Shown here: positions 26,731 through 39,394 of the stretch, piece by piece | Layout of the letters: each line of letters starts with the position of its first letter | Numbering within the stretch: position 1 is the first letter of the stretch | Position numbers and translations under genes: made by a program | Notes under the pieces: model-generated | What the model saw: the letters and a program-made list of their open reading frames with translations, nothing else | Databases searched by the model: none | Told to the model about the DNA's origin: nothing | Assembly (NCBI GenBank): GCA_025594325.1 | Contig: JANHCV010000012.1 | Span: 248,001-312,000, forward strand | Direction of reading: 5' to 3' | DNA length: 64,000 nucleotides | From: Blastocladiella emersonii ATCC 22665 | Lineage: Eukaryota > Blastocladiomycota > Blastocladiomycetes > Blastocladiales > Blastocladiaceae

Positions 26731-29678
26731 ATGAAGTGCGTCAGCCCGCGCAGCCGCAGCGGCCGACCCGCGCTAACCACCCCGCGGCGGGCAGGCTCGA
26801 CATCAACGGCCTCGACGTGCTGTTCCCGTATGACTACATCTACCCGGAGCAGTACAAGTACATGTGCGACCTCAAGGAGTCGATCGACCGCGAGGGCCCG
26901 TGCGTGCTCGAGATGCCCTCGGGCACGGGCAAGACCGTGTCGCTGCTGTCGCTCATCGTCTCGTACATCATGGTGAACCCGGGCAAGCGCAAGCTCGTCT
27001 ACTGCTCGCGCACCGTGCCCGAGATCGAGAAGGCCCTGCTCGAGCTGAAACGCCTCATGGCCTTCCGCACCGCCGCGCTCGGCCACCAGGAGGAGTTCCT
27101 CGCCCTCGGCCTGTCCTCGCGCAAGAACATGTGCGTCAACCCGGACGTCGTCAAGGAGAAGTGGGGCAAGGCCGTCGACGCACGCTGCCGCTCTCTCACC
27201 GCGTCCTGGGTCCGGGCCCGCGCCAACGACGCCCGCGAGCGCGCCCGCGTCGTGCACCACCGCGCGCCGCGCGCCGGGCGCAGCCAGGGCCCCGTGCGCC
27301 GGCCCGGCGGCATGACGGGGGCGCGCGGGCCGACCGGCGCGTCCAACGACTCGTCCTCGGACGACGACGAGGGGATCGCGAACGGCGGTGGCGGCGGCGA
27401 TGCCATGGAAGTGGACGGCGAGGCCGACGTGGAATCGGCAGCGGCGCCCGCGCTGTGCAGCTTCTTCGAGGGCCTCGAGAACGCCGACGAGAACGCAGTC
27501 ATGCCCGTCGGCGTCTACACCATCGACGAGCTGCGCGGGTGGGGCAAGGACCACGGCATGTGCCCGTACTTTCTCAGCCGCCGCATGATCCCGCTCGCCA
27601 ACGTCATCATCTACTCGTACCACTACCTGCTCGACCCCAAGGTCGCCGAGCTCGTCAGTCGCGACCTCACCAAGGACGCCATTGTCGTGTTTGACGAGGC
27701 CCACAACATCGGTACGCTTTTCTTTGGGGGTGGTGCGGTCGCGGTGGCTGATTTTTTTTTCGCGAGTGTGTAGACAACGTGTGCATCGAGTCCATGTCCG
27801 TCGACATCACCCGCCGCGTCCTCGACAGCAGCTCGGCGTGCATCGCCCAGCTCTCGGACCGCATCCAGCAGTACGTTTATCCCAAACTCGCGTCCCGAAA
27901 CCCATCTCACTCCCGCTCGCTCGCACTCGCGTAGCATCAAGCAGACCGACGCCGAGAAGCTGCGCAACGAGTACGACCGCCTCGTCGAGGGCCTGCGGCA
28001 GACCGCGAGCGCGCGCGACACGAACGAGGTTCTCGGCAACCCGGGTACGGTTCCGCTCGCCGCGATTCATGGTGGCGCGCTCGCTGACGCGCTGTCGAGT
28101 AGTGCTGCCCGACAACATTCTCAACGAGGCCGTACCGGGAAATATCCGCAAGGCCGAGCACTTTGTCGCCTTCCTCCGCCGGTTCGTCGAGTACCTCAAG
28201 GTACGCGCGGTTTTGCTCGATCGACAAGAACGCGAAACTCACACACCGCTCTGGTTGTAGACGCGACTCAAGGTCAAGCACGTCGTCGCCGAGTCGCCCG
28301 CCTCGTTCCTGCTGCACCTCACCGAGATGACCTACATTGAGCGCAAGCCGCTGCAGTACGTCACCCCGCGTCCGCTCCCAACCCCTCGCACCGACTCACC
28401 TCATACCGATTTAGGTTCTGCTCGGAGCGCCTGTCGTCGCTGGTGCGCACGCTCGAGATCACGGACATTGACAACTACGCGGAGCTGAGCAAGGTGGCCA
28501 TGTTCGGGACCCTCGTCGCGACATACTTCCGCGGGTTCATGCTGATCCTCGAGCCGCACGATACGGGCACCGACACGGTGCTGCACCTGACGTGCCTGGA
28601 CGCGTCGCTCGCCATCAAGCCTGTGTTCCAGCGGTTCCCGACCGTCATCATCACGTCCGGCACGCTGTCGCCGCTGCACATGTACGGCAAGATGCTCGGG
28701 TTCACGCCCATCATCGAAAAGTCGTACGACATGTCGCTCACGCGCGACTGTTTCTGCCCGCTCGTCATCACGCGCGGGTCCGACCAGGTCGCGATTTCGT
28801 CGAAATTCGAGGTGCGCGACGAGCCCGCCGTCGTGCGCAACTTCGGCCAGATCCTGATCCAGCTCGCGACCATCGTCCCCGACGGCGTCGTGTGCTTCTT
28901 CCCGTCGTACCTGTACATGGAGTCGATCGTCAGCATGTGGAACGCCATGGGCCTGCTCGACGAGGTGTGGCGGCACAAGCTGATCTTTGTCGAGACGCCC
29001 GACGCCGCCGAGACGGCCGTCGCGCTCGAAAACTACCGCGCCGCGTGCGACAACGGGCGCGGCGCCGTGCTCCTGTCGGTGGCCCGCGGCAAGGTGTCCG
29101 AGGGCATCGATTTCGACCACAACTACGGCCGCGCCGTCGTCATGTTCGGGATCCCCTACCAGTACACCGAGTCGCGCACGCTCAAGGCCCGCCTTGAGTA
29201 CCTGCGCGACCACTTTGGGATCCGCGAAAACGATTTCCTCACGTTCGACGCGATGCGCCACGCCGCCCAGTGCGTCGGCCGCGTCCTCCGCGGAAAGACC
29301 GACTACGGGCTCATGATCTTCGCCGACAAGCGGTACGCACGCGCCGACAAGCGCAGCAAGCTGCCGCGCTGGATGGACCAGCGGTTCCAGGACGCGACGA
29401 CCAACTGCTCGACCGATATGGCCATGGCCGTCGCGCGCAATTTCCTGCGGGCGATGGCCCAGCCGTTCGAGCCCGCGGCGCAGCTCGGGTCGAGTCTCTG
29501 GACCATCGACCACGTCCGCGAGTTCGCCAAGGAGCAGATGCGCCGCCGCGCGCTCGCCGCGGGCACCGAGCCGAACCTCGTCGACGAGATCGGGATCGCC
29601 ATGGACGGCGACGAGGAGGACGAGATGGACTACGACGCCGAGGTCGCGGCGCACCTCGCGGCGGGCGGCACCATGTAG
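26731..29678 (+). CDS. RAD3: TFIIH helicase XPD/Rad3
   Basis: Seven exons: 26731-26735, 26795-27711, 27774-27870, 27935-28044, 28103-28200, 28261-28355 and 28415-29678; introns of 58-64 nt with GTACG or GTGCG donors and TAG/CAG acceptors. The product is 861 aa. It starts [20 protein letters not shown], like all XPD proteins, which supports the 5-nt first exon. Walker A is MPSGTGKT (42-49), the DEAH box is at 302-305, motif VI is [14 protein letters not shown]. Fe-S cluster cysteines sit at about 115, 133, 223 and 258. It is the 5'-3' helicase of TFIIH in nucleotide-excision repair and transcription. The protein exceeds the usual 760-780 aa because of an acidic/Gly insertion at about 150-215, inside the Fe-S domain. 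Confidence 0.95.
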
Positions 29679-29715
29679 TAGTGGGTGGAGCAATACACGC
29701 GCATTCTATTTCTTC

Positions 29716-31322
29716 TCAAATCGAGACGCCCGCGAGCTCGAGCGCGCGGTGGATCCAGTCGCGGATCGCCGGCCACCGCGGCACGTTCGCGTCCCGCACC
29801 ATCGCTTTCGTCTCGACGCCCAGATCGAGCAGCGGGCCGAACAAGTCGGCGTGCGGCCAGTCTTCCGGCACGCACGCGGGGAGGGTCACGGCGAGGTTGT
29901 TGGTCAGGATCGCGGCCGCATCGGCGTTGGAGACGGACGGGGTGAACGGCGCGCGCACGTCGGAGCCGACGACCTCGGGTGTGTTGTGTGGGTCGAGTTT
30001 CGAGAGACCGACGGCGAGCGCGGCGATGTGCGACCACGCGCGCGCGACGTTGGCGTGGTCGTATCCGCCTACACTTCCAGTGTTAGCCGCTCGCCGCGTT
30101 AACTCTCCTGCTCAACGTACCTCCGCCGAGCAACAGCATCCGCGATCTCGGAAACCTCGCGCGGACGAGCGCGACAGCGTGCACGAGCCCAACATGCGAC
30201 AAATTCCACGCGCCCCTCGGGTCGCCCGCGAGCCCGTCGGCGCCACACTGCACGACGACCGCAGCCGGCACCACGCCCGCGTCGGCGATCCGCGCGAGCA
30301 GCACGTCGACGGCCGCGCGCAGCGTCGCGTCGGTGCACCCGCGGTCGAGCGGGACGTTGACGTAGCTGCGTTTCCGCCCGCCCTCCGTGGCGGTCGTCGT
30401 GATGTCAAACACGCCGATCTCGTCGACCGCGGCGCCCGTGCCCGGGTAGAACCCCGGCGAGACGTGGTGGAGCGAGACCGTGAGCACGTCTTCCGCGCCC
30501 AAAAACGCAGACTCGACGCCGTCGCCGTGGTGCACGTCGAGGTCGAGGTACACGACAGGCCGCGCGCGCGTCGAGTGCAGGCCAGAGCGCAGGGTCTGGA
30601 TGGCGAGCGCAATATCGTTCACGTAACAGAACCCGCGCGCGGCGCCGCGCGTCGCGTGGTGTCGCCCGCCGTCAAAGTGGATCGCGATGGGTGCGGGGGA
30701 GGCGGAGGTGAGCAGCCAGCGTGCGGCGGCGAGCGAGCCGCCTGCCGCGTACCGGATGTGTGCGGCCAGGCCGCGGAAGGGCGGGCAGTCCTTTGAGGCG
30801 GAGGGGGTTAGCGGGTGCGGTCGAGAAGGGGAGTGCATGGGGAGGGCGTGTACATCTTCAAGGCCGAGCTGCGCGAGTACGGCGGGCGCGAGCTGCCCTC
30901 CCTTTGCGAGGTGACCGGCCGCGGCTGGGTCCGGTTAGCGCTGCGCGGCATGCGTGGCGAGCCGAGGCCGCGTACCGAGATACCGGAGGCCGTGGAAGGC
31001 CAGGAGCTCCTCCCCCGTCGCGGGCGCGTGCTCGATCGTGCTAGGGCGGACGCGGGGTCAGCTCCGCTGGGCCTATTTGGGATGCGTCCCGCGTACACGA
31101 CATGGGCAGGGTCAAGCAGGCCGAGAGCCTTGATCAGCCCGTGGACGAGAGAGGACTATGACCGAAGTCGTGCGTCAGCCGCGGTTTCCGGAGGCGGCGC
31201 GACAGCCAGGCGGGACCGACCCTTCCGCGGTTCGACGGCAAGTGGTCGTGGACGAGCGCGCTCGCCGCTGACCAGACGTAGGCGACACCGGGACCGTGAT
31301 GCACGGAGTTGTCTAGATTCAT
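29716..31322 (-). CDS. Class I histone deacetylase (HDAC8/Hos1-like)
   Basis: Six exons on the minus strand: 31322-31221, 31155-31097, 31040-30976, 30897-30854, 30790-30121 and 30068-29716, all joining in frame to 430 aa. It starts MNLDNSVHHGPGVAYVWSAA. Active-site blocks are HFDGGRHHATRGAARGFCYV, YLDLDVHHGDGVE (zinc-binding Asp/His) and LLLGGGGYDHANVAR, containing the catalytic Tyr. The enzyme removes acetyl groups from lysines, mainly of histones. The length and lack of long extensions fit the HDAC8/Hos1 side of class I. The stop codon is only 37 bp from that of the convergent XPD gene. The acceptor of exon 4 was chosen to keep the frame (...GGGAG/GG). Confidence 0.9.
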
Positions 31323-31716
31323 TGCAGGGAGAGTCGGTGGGCGGGGAGGGCGAATGCGGCGTGCGCGACGACGGCGGCCAAGTCAGCTTGACCATTGACC
31401 AGGTGTCACATGATTGATCGACGCGTCTCGCTGTCCTGCGTTCGCGTCGGCGAGCCACGTTCGCGGGCTGCACGGCTGTTTTACTTGAACGGGAGCGGAA
31501 AAGGGAACGCGAAGCGCGCGAAGTGGACTGAAGATCATTCCTCGCGGTATTCAGGGTAACTCGATCCTGTTCTCTCTACGATTTTGCTGCTCTTGAGTAC
31601 TTCTAAACCTGGTGCACCTGCTTGATCTAATTCGTGAATCTGACTGGCTGCCCTGCTGAGGATTCAGACGCGTTGCGCCACACAACTGGTCGCGGCGGAT
31701 TAAACGCGCCGATGCC
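31323..31716. other. Intergenic region upstream of the HDAC gene
   Basis: No supported gene. It holds the HDAC promoter and the 3' end of the zinc-finger gene. Confidence 0.5.
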
Positions 31717-33042
31717 TCACCTAATCGACAGGTATGCCCAAGAATAAAATGCATTTTCTCCTATCCTAACAATTTCCCTGGCCCACATCAGCTGTTGGTG
31801 ATGTATCACCCACTCGCGCGGCGACTGGCGAGCGAACCGCGAGATGGACCCCAATTGCGGACGCGCCGGCACAGATGCGCGGGGCTTCGCGCGCTGGAAC
31901 CGCTTGTTCAATTCTACAAGAAAAGCCTGATCCCAAGCAGTGCGACCGAGCATCCACGTCTCGTTGTCGGCCTTGAGCGTCTCGATGTCAAGCGCGTCAG
32001 CCCACAAGTGATAGTCGCGGATGAACGCCTTGTCAGGCTTGGCGGGATCGAGTCCGAGTTTGGCCAACATGGTGGCGCGATCGTACTTGCAGGAGCAGAA
32101 GTTGTTGATCGCGGACTCGCGCTCCTCGCGCTCCTTGTCGGTCAGCGAAGGGGGAACAAGCACCTCAAGCATTGTACTTGTGTCGCCCACGTAAGCGGGA
32201 TCAGCTAGCTTCTTGGCCATGGCCACGAGCGTTGCAATCCGGAGGCAGTTGACAAAGCGGCGAACGCCGGAATTGGGCTTGGCTGCATTCAGGTAAACCT
32301 CGGACATGAAGCGGTGTGCGAGCTCGTCAGACGTCAAAGTGGCCGCGCCACAGGTGTTGAGGGTACCTGGCCTGCCCGTCTTCGGGTCGTGCGTCAAAAT
32401 CTACCGCGTATTTGTTACGGTGAGTTATGTGTCCATTACGACAGGGCATCAAGCAGACGCACCTTGAAGCCAATGTCGTTAAACCGAGTGAGGGTCCCAG
32501 ATAAATTGCCATCTGCAAGGTTTTTGGGCACTCGGACCTCACATATCCGTTCATACGCGTCCATGACGGCTTTCGGTGACAATGACCAAGGGTCGTCATG
32601 TTCGGTCATCCGAATAAACTTAAGCAAAGCTTGCTCATCAATGGGCCCCTCCTGAAGACGGCTCACCAGCTCCGGCTACACACACAAGCATGACCTATGA
32701 GTCGCTCGGCCGCTGGCCACGACCGAGTAAGATGAAACGCACCGGAATCTGGAGCTGCGGCGGGGGAGCGTCAACCGCCGAGGTCGTTGAGCCAGCGGAA
32801 GCCGAACGCACCGCCGTCCACTGCGCGTACTGCACGACGTTGGCGCGGTGGATCACCGACTTCTTGTGGCGGCGAAGGGCCTCGGTGCGGACGTGCACAC
32901 CGCACGACTCGCACCACTCGTAGCCGTTGCCCGACTCAAAAGCGGGCGGGAGGTCGGCGGGCTGCTTCGAGGGCGGGTTGACGCGGCGCGCAGGCGAGTC
33001 GAGCCACTCGCGGCCGTGCTCATTGGGACTCGGTGTATCCAT
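31717..33042 (-). CDS. C2H2-type zinc-finger protein of unknown function
   Basis: Three exons: 33042-32743, 32675-32463 and 32400-31717, introns of 67 and 62 nt (GTGCGT donors, TAG acceptors), 398 aa. It starts MDTPSPNEHGREWLDSPARR. One C2H2-like finger, YEWCESCGVHVRTEALRRHK followed by KSVIH, lies at about residues 41-66; the C-x2-C and H-x5-H spacing resembles matrin/U1-type fingers in RNA-binding proteins. The rest is helical and charged, with LTDKEREERESAINNFCSCK near the middle, and I do not recognise it. All exon junctions are phase 0, which supports the model. Confidence 0.7.
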
Positions 33043-34207
33043 TGCAAGACGCTCGACAAGTTACATGGGCCGCGCTTGGCGTCGGTTCGGGAGGCCAGGC
33101 GCACGAGCGAAAGCGGCGACACTTCGCCTCGCCGAACGGTTAGTCGGCTGCGCTGCGCACGTGACGCCTGCTCCACACGGAGCATGTGATGCACGTGAAG
33201 TGAGCGGCACGTCGCGAGGCCATTTGCGAGGTTGCAACTTTCCAAAGAATGGTATTCGGGGTAGAACGATAAAATGTGTTATAAACATGGGTCAGCGCGT
33301 TGCACGTCGAAATCGAGGCTGAGCCAAGAGTTGTCTTGATATCGGGCAGCGAGTGACCGACCATGGCCGTGTGGGAATACTCGAGGCATTTAGCCAACGC
33401 GGCTGCCCGGGCCAGTTGATGGCCGAGTACGTGTGTGCTTTCACGCGCGCCCGTAAGCATTCCTGGGCTCCTCGATCAGCTTGCACGGATTCTGACCCGT
33501 CGCACGCGCCGCGGGCGAAGCGGCCTAGGTCAGGAACAGCGGCACGATGACGGAACTGAAGTCGAGGGAAAACGCGGGGCTGACGTCGCAGCGGGGTGGT
33601 GCACGAAGACAATGGTGACGAAGACAACGGTGACAAGACCGAGTGGTTCACTGCTGGATATCTTGACTACGAATGCGCCGCCCCCCTGCAAGACGCGATC
33701 TTGAAGAGCTTCGTTATCGCGTCCTTGAGAGCAGCTGCGCGTTCCACTCGCCTGCGCGGCCCGGTAGCTGCGCGATGGGCAGCTTGCTGGCGCGGGAAGC
33801 ACCACTAGGCCATCTTTGTTCGTGTACATTTTGGCGAAAGCGTCAAAAGAACACGGAATTAATGAAGGAAGACACGGGTAAGTCTGTTTTGAGTGCGGCG
33901 AGTGGAGCAAAGCACAGGGTCGGCGGACCGAAGTCAAGCTTAGGTATGACCAGCAGGGGAACTTAGTGACCGGTTACACGATATACGCCCGTCCCTCCAG
34001 CTTGCGTGTTTCTGCAGAAAAGCACGTTGAAATTTAGCCGGGTGAATTTGCCGGGCGCACCGTGCAGGTATGTTTTTGCGTGGAGGCCGCGCACTGGGAC
34101 AGCAGTGGTTGAATAAATCTTGGATGGGCGCGTATGAATAGGGACTGTGGATTTAGGTGAGAAGAAGTGCAAGTTAATGTGTTGGTGACTTAACCCGGGC
34201 TTCAAAG
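33043..34207. other. Intergenic stretch with scattered coding-like fragments
   Basis: Minus-strand peptides such as AKMYTNKDGLVVLPAPAS (about 33820-33770) and ARESTHVLGHQLARAAALAK (about 33450-33390) look like old coding sequence, but frames change constantly. No intact gene is seen. Confidence 0.35.
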
Positions 34208-34300
34208 CAAACGCGAGACGCGTCTCGATATCATGGGATCACACGTGGCGCTTGATCACGCGCGAGCGCCACGTTGCAACCGTCGACTCACCTCGCTCGT
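34208..34300 (+). promoter_or_regulatory. Conserved upstream block of the tandem F-box-like family
   Basis: GAGACGCGTCTCGATATCAT followed by GGGATCACACGTGGCGC and a GCGCCACGTTGCAACCGTCG inverted match. Close versions lie at 36982-37060 and 39731-39810, always about 50-140 bp before a family start codon. ACACGTGGC facing GCCACGTTG could be a binding site or hairpin. Confidence 0.5.
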
Positions 34301-34349
34301 CCTTGGCACCCCTCTCTCGCTCCCCCCGCGAACCCCAAACCTCGACGAA

Positions 34350-36658
34350 ATGAAAAACGACTTGATGCAATCGCATGCAAACGACCCGGGCAGCACCTAG
34401 CTGTCGGCGCCGACGGAGCTGATCAACGTCGTCGTCCAACTCGCGGAGCCTCGCGCCACCGTTGCGGCTGCTTCGGCCTTTTTTTACGACTTTGCTCAAG
34501 ACGATCGCGTCAATTTTGCTTGGACCGTTTCCGTCGTGAACCGGCTCATCGTAAGAGGGGATCGCGAGCCGCGGCGCGCTCGCGATGCGTTCACGCGCTT
34601 CATTGAGGTGGATCTCAACCCTCCCGAAGTCAGAGAGGCTGCTTTACGAGACTATGGTACCTACTCAGACTATGGTACCTACTCTTACGCCCCGGCACCG
34701 GCTTAACTTTTCGTCAACTTGGCCAAGCTTCTGCGGCGGCGCGTCCGACTCTGCGACCTCAATTCGGACTCAATGCGTCAGCACCTCGCAGCTCCGCTCT
34801 CCGAGACGATTGACTTCATCTCAAGAAATGCGCTCTCGACACTCGTTCGACTGATTGTCGTGGCCGTCGCGTTTGGGTGGACCGGCCGACTGCGGCAAAT
34901 TCTTGACGACGTTATCGCGGAGAAGCAGTCGCTTCTCGATGTCAAACTATCGCTCGCGGAGTGGTCGCGGGTCGTGCACGCTCACTGTCACAACCCTTTT
35001 TCTGTCGAGGAGTTTGGTGACATGCCTCCCTCGCCGCTTCGGTTTGTGGACGCCCTGGCGTATATTGCCATTCTCTCGTGGGAGCAACCGAGCTTCGACC
35101 TTCTCCTTGGCGATCCCCGACTCATGGTGGACGTGCCGACTTTGGGGTCCCTTGTCTGCATGGAGGGGCCCTCCGTCTACGCGCTCCTCAGCTTGCTCAA
35201 CGGAAGAGTTGATGCCAGCGATTCCGCAAATACTCTCAATGGACTCTTCGCTTGGATTTTCCACCGTGCATCGCGTATGCCTGACGGCGTTCTCAACCTG
35301 TACGTGCACTCAAGCGTTAGCGCGGGCCACCAGGTCTTCATGCCCCTCCTTGCTGAGTTCCCTGGTCCGGTCTTGGCTGCCTTGGAGTATAACGACGGAA
35401 TCCAAGACTTTCCCATCGAGCCCGCACTTCCGTTCTTTGACGAGGGGAACGAGGCCGACTCCCAACTCGGTGCTCAAATAACTGAGTGGTACAACGAGGA
35501 GCTTTCCTTCCAGAGTCTCGAGCTGCTCGACGGCCACGGACTCATTGCTCCCAAGCGCTGGGTCGCGATTCTCGGCGCAGCCCTCGCTCGCGGCCATATC
35601 GATATTGTTGAGCGGATTCGCGGGCGTCATGAACCGGGACATTGGAAGCAACTTCTCCTTGAGGGTACGTGACACAAGCAGCTTTTGATTAGTTTCGGTT
35701 GCTAAGACTGCGCCTGCCGAGTGTAGTATTTTGCGATAGTCACGACAACTTCCGCCTTCGCGAAGGGGTCAGTGCGGCTGTGCTTCGCTACGCGCTAGTT
35801 CCGTGCTCTCTCAACGACGGTAAGGTTCAGCTGAGCCTGTCCGAATTCGTGACGTTCTTTCGCGCAAATGTTCATCGCGAAGGGCGAGAGGTCCCGCTTG
35901 GCGCGTTCTTGCTTGAAGCTGCAGGTCATCTAACGATCCCCGCCGAGCTTGCTGAGCTTCTCGCTTCGTGCTTCGATGACGACGGTCCGCTTGGTTTGGA
36001 GCTGCTCGACCTCGTTTACCTCCTTGCATCGGCCGCTTCGCACCAGTCCACCAAAAGGGGGTTCATGTATTTGCTTGGCAAGTCCGAGACGGTGCATTAC
36101 TACTTGTCCGCTGTAATCCGGTCTCTTTTGCTGCCCAAGTCGGCTTCGGATGCGCATGATCCTCTCACATCTCTTGGTGACCTGGATTTCTCACGTTGCA
36201 CCGATTGCCCCCTTGCGTGGCAGTCAGCCTGGCAGGATCTAGTCCGCACACTCCTATCCAAGTGCAAGCCGGAGCAGCTCCAGTCGCTCATTCCGCACGT
36301 CGAGTACGTGTGGTCGCGATTGTGCAGTGTGGGTCACGATTCCAAGTCAGCGCAGGAGTGCGGCTGCGATCCTCTCAAATCCGCACAGCTCGTCGCGCTC
36401 GCCATGCTCCAGGGCGACTCGGAACGTGCACTAGCTGCGCTTCAGGACGAAGCCCAGTCGGGTAAAATCTCGCCGGGCGTCCTGCGCGTTTTTCCCAACG
36501 GCGCGCTCAAGAACGCAACGGACATTGCTCGGCTGCGTCAGATCGCCCACAGTCTTGTTTCGGACGCAGGCGTGACCTCGGACGGCAAAAATTGGGTTAA
36601 AGTCGAGCTAGCGCGGATCGCTCTCACGTTGGCCCAGTATGCGGAGTCCAGCTTTTGA
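34350..36658 (+). pseudogene. Tandem F-box-like family, copy 1, with two in-frame stops
   Basis: Exon 1 34350-35664 and exon 2 35727-36658 with a 62-nt intron (GTACGT ... GTGTAG), colinear with the intact copy at 37.1 kb. The frame is kept throughout but carries TAG at 34398-34400 (paralogue Trp) and TAA at 34704-34706 (paralogue Glu). An 18-bp in-frame duplication (DYGTYS twice) lies just before the second stop. Everything after it is open, starting from an internal Met at 34719. It may be a young pseudogene or be translated from the internal start. Confidence 0.75.
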
Positions 36659-37109
36659 TGTATGACCTTTCTGCTCGCGTTTGCGAGACTCGCGTGAAGT
36701 TGCGGCGGTTCGAACGATGCTCGATATCACGCCCTCTCTATCAGTTGTGACTTCCGCTCCCGCTCGAAGTTGCTCTGTCGTTCCGGATTCAATAAATTAG
36801 TATCCCTGAAAGAACCAATAATTTGGCTGGTGGCCGCGGGGTTTGCGAGTACTCACCAGCTCAACTCGCATCTGTCGTGAGCTCCGGAACCGTAGGAATG
36901 CCAGTTATCCCGAGCAATTATAAGACACAAAGAGTTTTGCAGCATGCACATCGCCACTCTCTTGCGCACGGGGACCAAACAGGGTGTGAGACGTCTCGAT
37001 ATCATGGGATAACACGTGGCGCCGTAAACGCCACATTGCGACCGTCGGCTCCCTTTTCTCGCACGACCCAACTCTCAAGCTCCCCAGAGACCCGACAACT
37101 CCCAAAGCA
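36659..37109. other. Spacer between tandem copies 1 and 2
   Basis: Contains the copy 1 3' region with a GGATTCAATAAATTAG signal near 36787 and the conserved upstream block of copy 2. Confidence 0.5.
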
Positions 37110-39394
37110 ATGAAAGCCGACTTGATGCAATCAAATGGAAACGACCTGGGCGGCAACTGGCTTGTGCAGCTTCCCACCGAGTTGATCAACGTCGTCATGC
37201 AGCTCGCGGAGCCTCGCGCCATCGTTGCGGCCGCATCGACCCCCTTCTGCGACCTTGTGCGCGAAAAGCGTGTTACCTTTGCTTGGACCGTCGCTGTCGT
37301 GGACCGGCTCATCAAGCCCGCAGGCCACGAGCCGCGCCGCCGATGCGATGCGTTCACACGCCTCCTCCGGGTGGATCTCAACCCTCCCGAAGTCAAGGAG
37401 GAGGCTCTGAGCAAGTTTGGTTTCTACTGTTACGCTCCGCCGCCGGTCGAAGTTTTCGTCAACTTGGCCAAGCTTCTGCGTCGGGGCATCCGACTCTGCG
37501 ACCTTAATTCAGACTCGATCCGTCAGCACCTCGCAGCTCCGCTCTCTGGAACGATTGAATTCATCTCGAAAGACCCTCTCTCGACCCTTATTCGACTTCT
37601 CGTCGTGACCGTCGCGCGCGGCAGGACTAGTGTACTGCGCCAGGTCCTTGACGAAATCGTTGCGGAAAAGCAGCCGCTTCTCGATGTCAAGCTGCCGCTT
37701 GTTGAGTGGTCGCGGCTCGTCCAGAGCCACTGTTGTGGCCCGTTCGCTGCCGACGAGTTCGACATGCCCAGTTCGCCGCTTCGACTTGTGGACGCCCTCG
37801 CTTACTTTGCCTTAGTAGCGTGGGAGCAGCCAAGTTTCGAGCTTCTCCTTGGTGACCCCCGGTACATGGTTCATGAAGCGACTTTGGAGCCGCTCGCTTG
37901 CCTGCTGGGCCCCGCCGCATACGCGCTCCACAGCTTGCTTAACGGAGCGGCTGATATGCGCGATCCCGCCGACACTTTCGACGGCCTATTCGCTTGGATT
38001 TTCCTGCGCGCGTCGCGAATGCCCAATAGCGTTCGCGACCTCTATGCACACTCGGCTGCCAGGGCGGGCTACCAGGTCCTCATGCCTCTGCTGGCTGAAT
38101 TTCTTGATTCAATTTTGGCTGCCTTCACGTTTGATGACGAAATCCAAGACTTTCCGATCGAACCCGCAATCCCGATCTTTGACGAACTGGACGAGATTGA
38201 CCTTCAGCTTGGCGCTCAAATAACCAAGTGGTATGATGAGGAGCTTCCCATCGATAACCTCGAGCTGCTTGACAAACACGGTCTCATTGCCCCAAGGCGC
38301 CTGGCAACCATCCTTGGTGCCTCCCTCTCTCGTGGCGATCTCGCTTTCGTCGAGCGAGTCCGCGGACATCAAGACCCGAGCCAGTGGAAGCGACTCCTTC
38401 TTGAGGGTACGTGACGTGTGTATTTCGCGATCCGATTTGTTCGCTAAAACTGCACCGGTCGAGCGTAGCGTTTTGTGAAGGTCACAGCAGCTATCGCATG
38501 CGTGAAGGAATTTGTCCCGCCGTGCTTCGCTACGCGCTAGTTCCAAGCAGTCTAAACGACGGCAAGGTTCGGCTGAGCCTGTCCGAATTCGTGATTTGGT
38601 TCCGCGCGAATCCCCCTCGCGAAGGTCTAGAGGTGCCGCTTGGCGCGTTCCTGATCGAAGATGAGTGTCTGTCGATTCCCTCTGAGCTTCTTGAACTCCT
38701 CGGATCGTTCTCTGATGACAGCAGCCCGCTTGAGTTGGAGCTGCTCGACCTCTTTTACCTTCTTGTATCGGCCGCGTCGCACCAGTCCACCAAAACGACT
38801 TTTGTCCATTTGCTTGGCAAGTCCGATGTCGTGCACCACTACCTGTCTGCTGTAATCCGGTCTCTTTTCCTGCCCAAGTCGGCTTCGGATGCACATGATC
38901 CTCTCACATCTCTTGGTGACCTGGATTTCTCACGTTGCACCGACTGCCCCCTTGCGTGGCAGCCCGCCTGGCAGGATTTGTTCAGCGCGCTTAACTCTAA
39001 ATGCAAGTCAGAGCAGCTCCAGTCGCTTATTCCGCGCGTTAAGCACGTGTGGTCGCGATTGTGCAGTATTGGTCTTGAATCCGAGTCAGCTCACCAGTGC
39101 GGTTGCGACCCTCTCAAATCCGCTCAGCTCGTCGTGCTCGCTTTGCTCCAAGGCGACGCAAGTCGTGCTCTAGCTTCGCTTCAGGACGAATCCCAGTCGG
39201 GGAAAATTTCGCTCGACGTCCTGCGCGTGTTTCCTGACGGCGCGCTCAATAACGCGTCGGACCTTGAGCTGCTGCAGACGATTGTGCGCAAACTCGTCGC
39301 GGACGCGGGCGCCGATGTTGACCTAAACTGGGTCGCGCGCGAGATGACGCGCATTGCCGCTGTTCTGGGCGAGCATCTCGATCTTGACGCGTGA
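37110..39394 (+). CDS. Tandem F-box-like family, copy 2 (intact)
   Basis: Exons 37110-38406 and 38469-39394 (62-nt intron) encode 740 aa. It starts MKADLMQSNGNDLGGNWLVQ. Residues about 18-50 (LPTELINVVMQLAEPRAIVA) form an F-box-like helical start; the rest is helix-rich, with recurrent VDALAYFALVAWEQPSFELL and SELLELL segments, and ends AREMTRIAAVLGEHLDLDA. A Cys pair (CTDCPLAWQPAW) and a CGCDPLKSAQLV block are conserved between copies. I do not recognise the family beyond the F-box-like start; F-box proteins usually serve as SCF adaptors. Lack of damage in both exons suggests function. A GATCAATAAATACG signal follows at about 39490. Confidence 0.75.
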
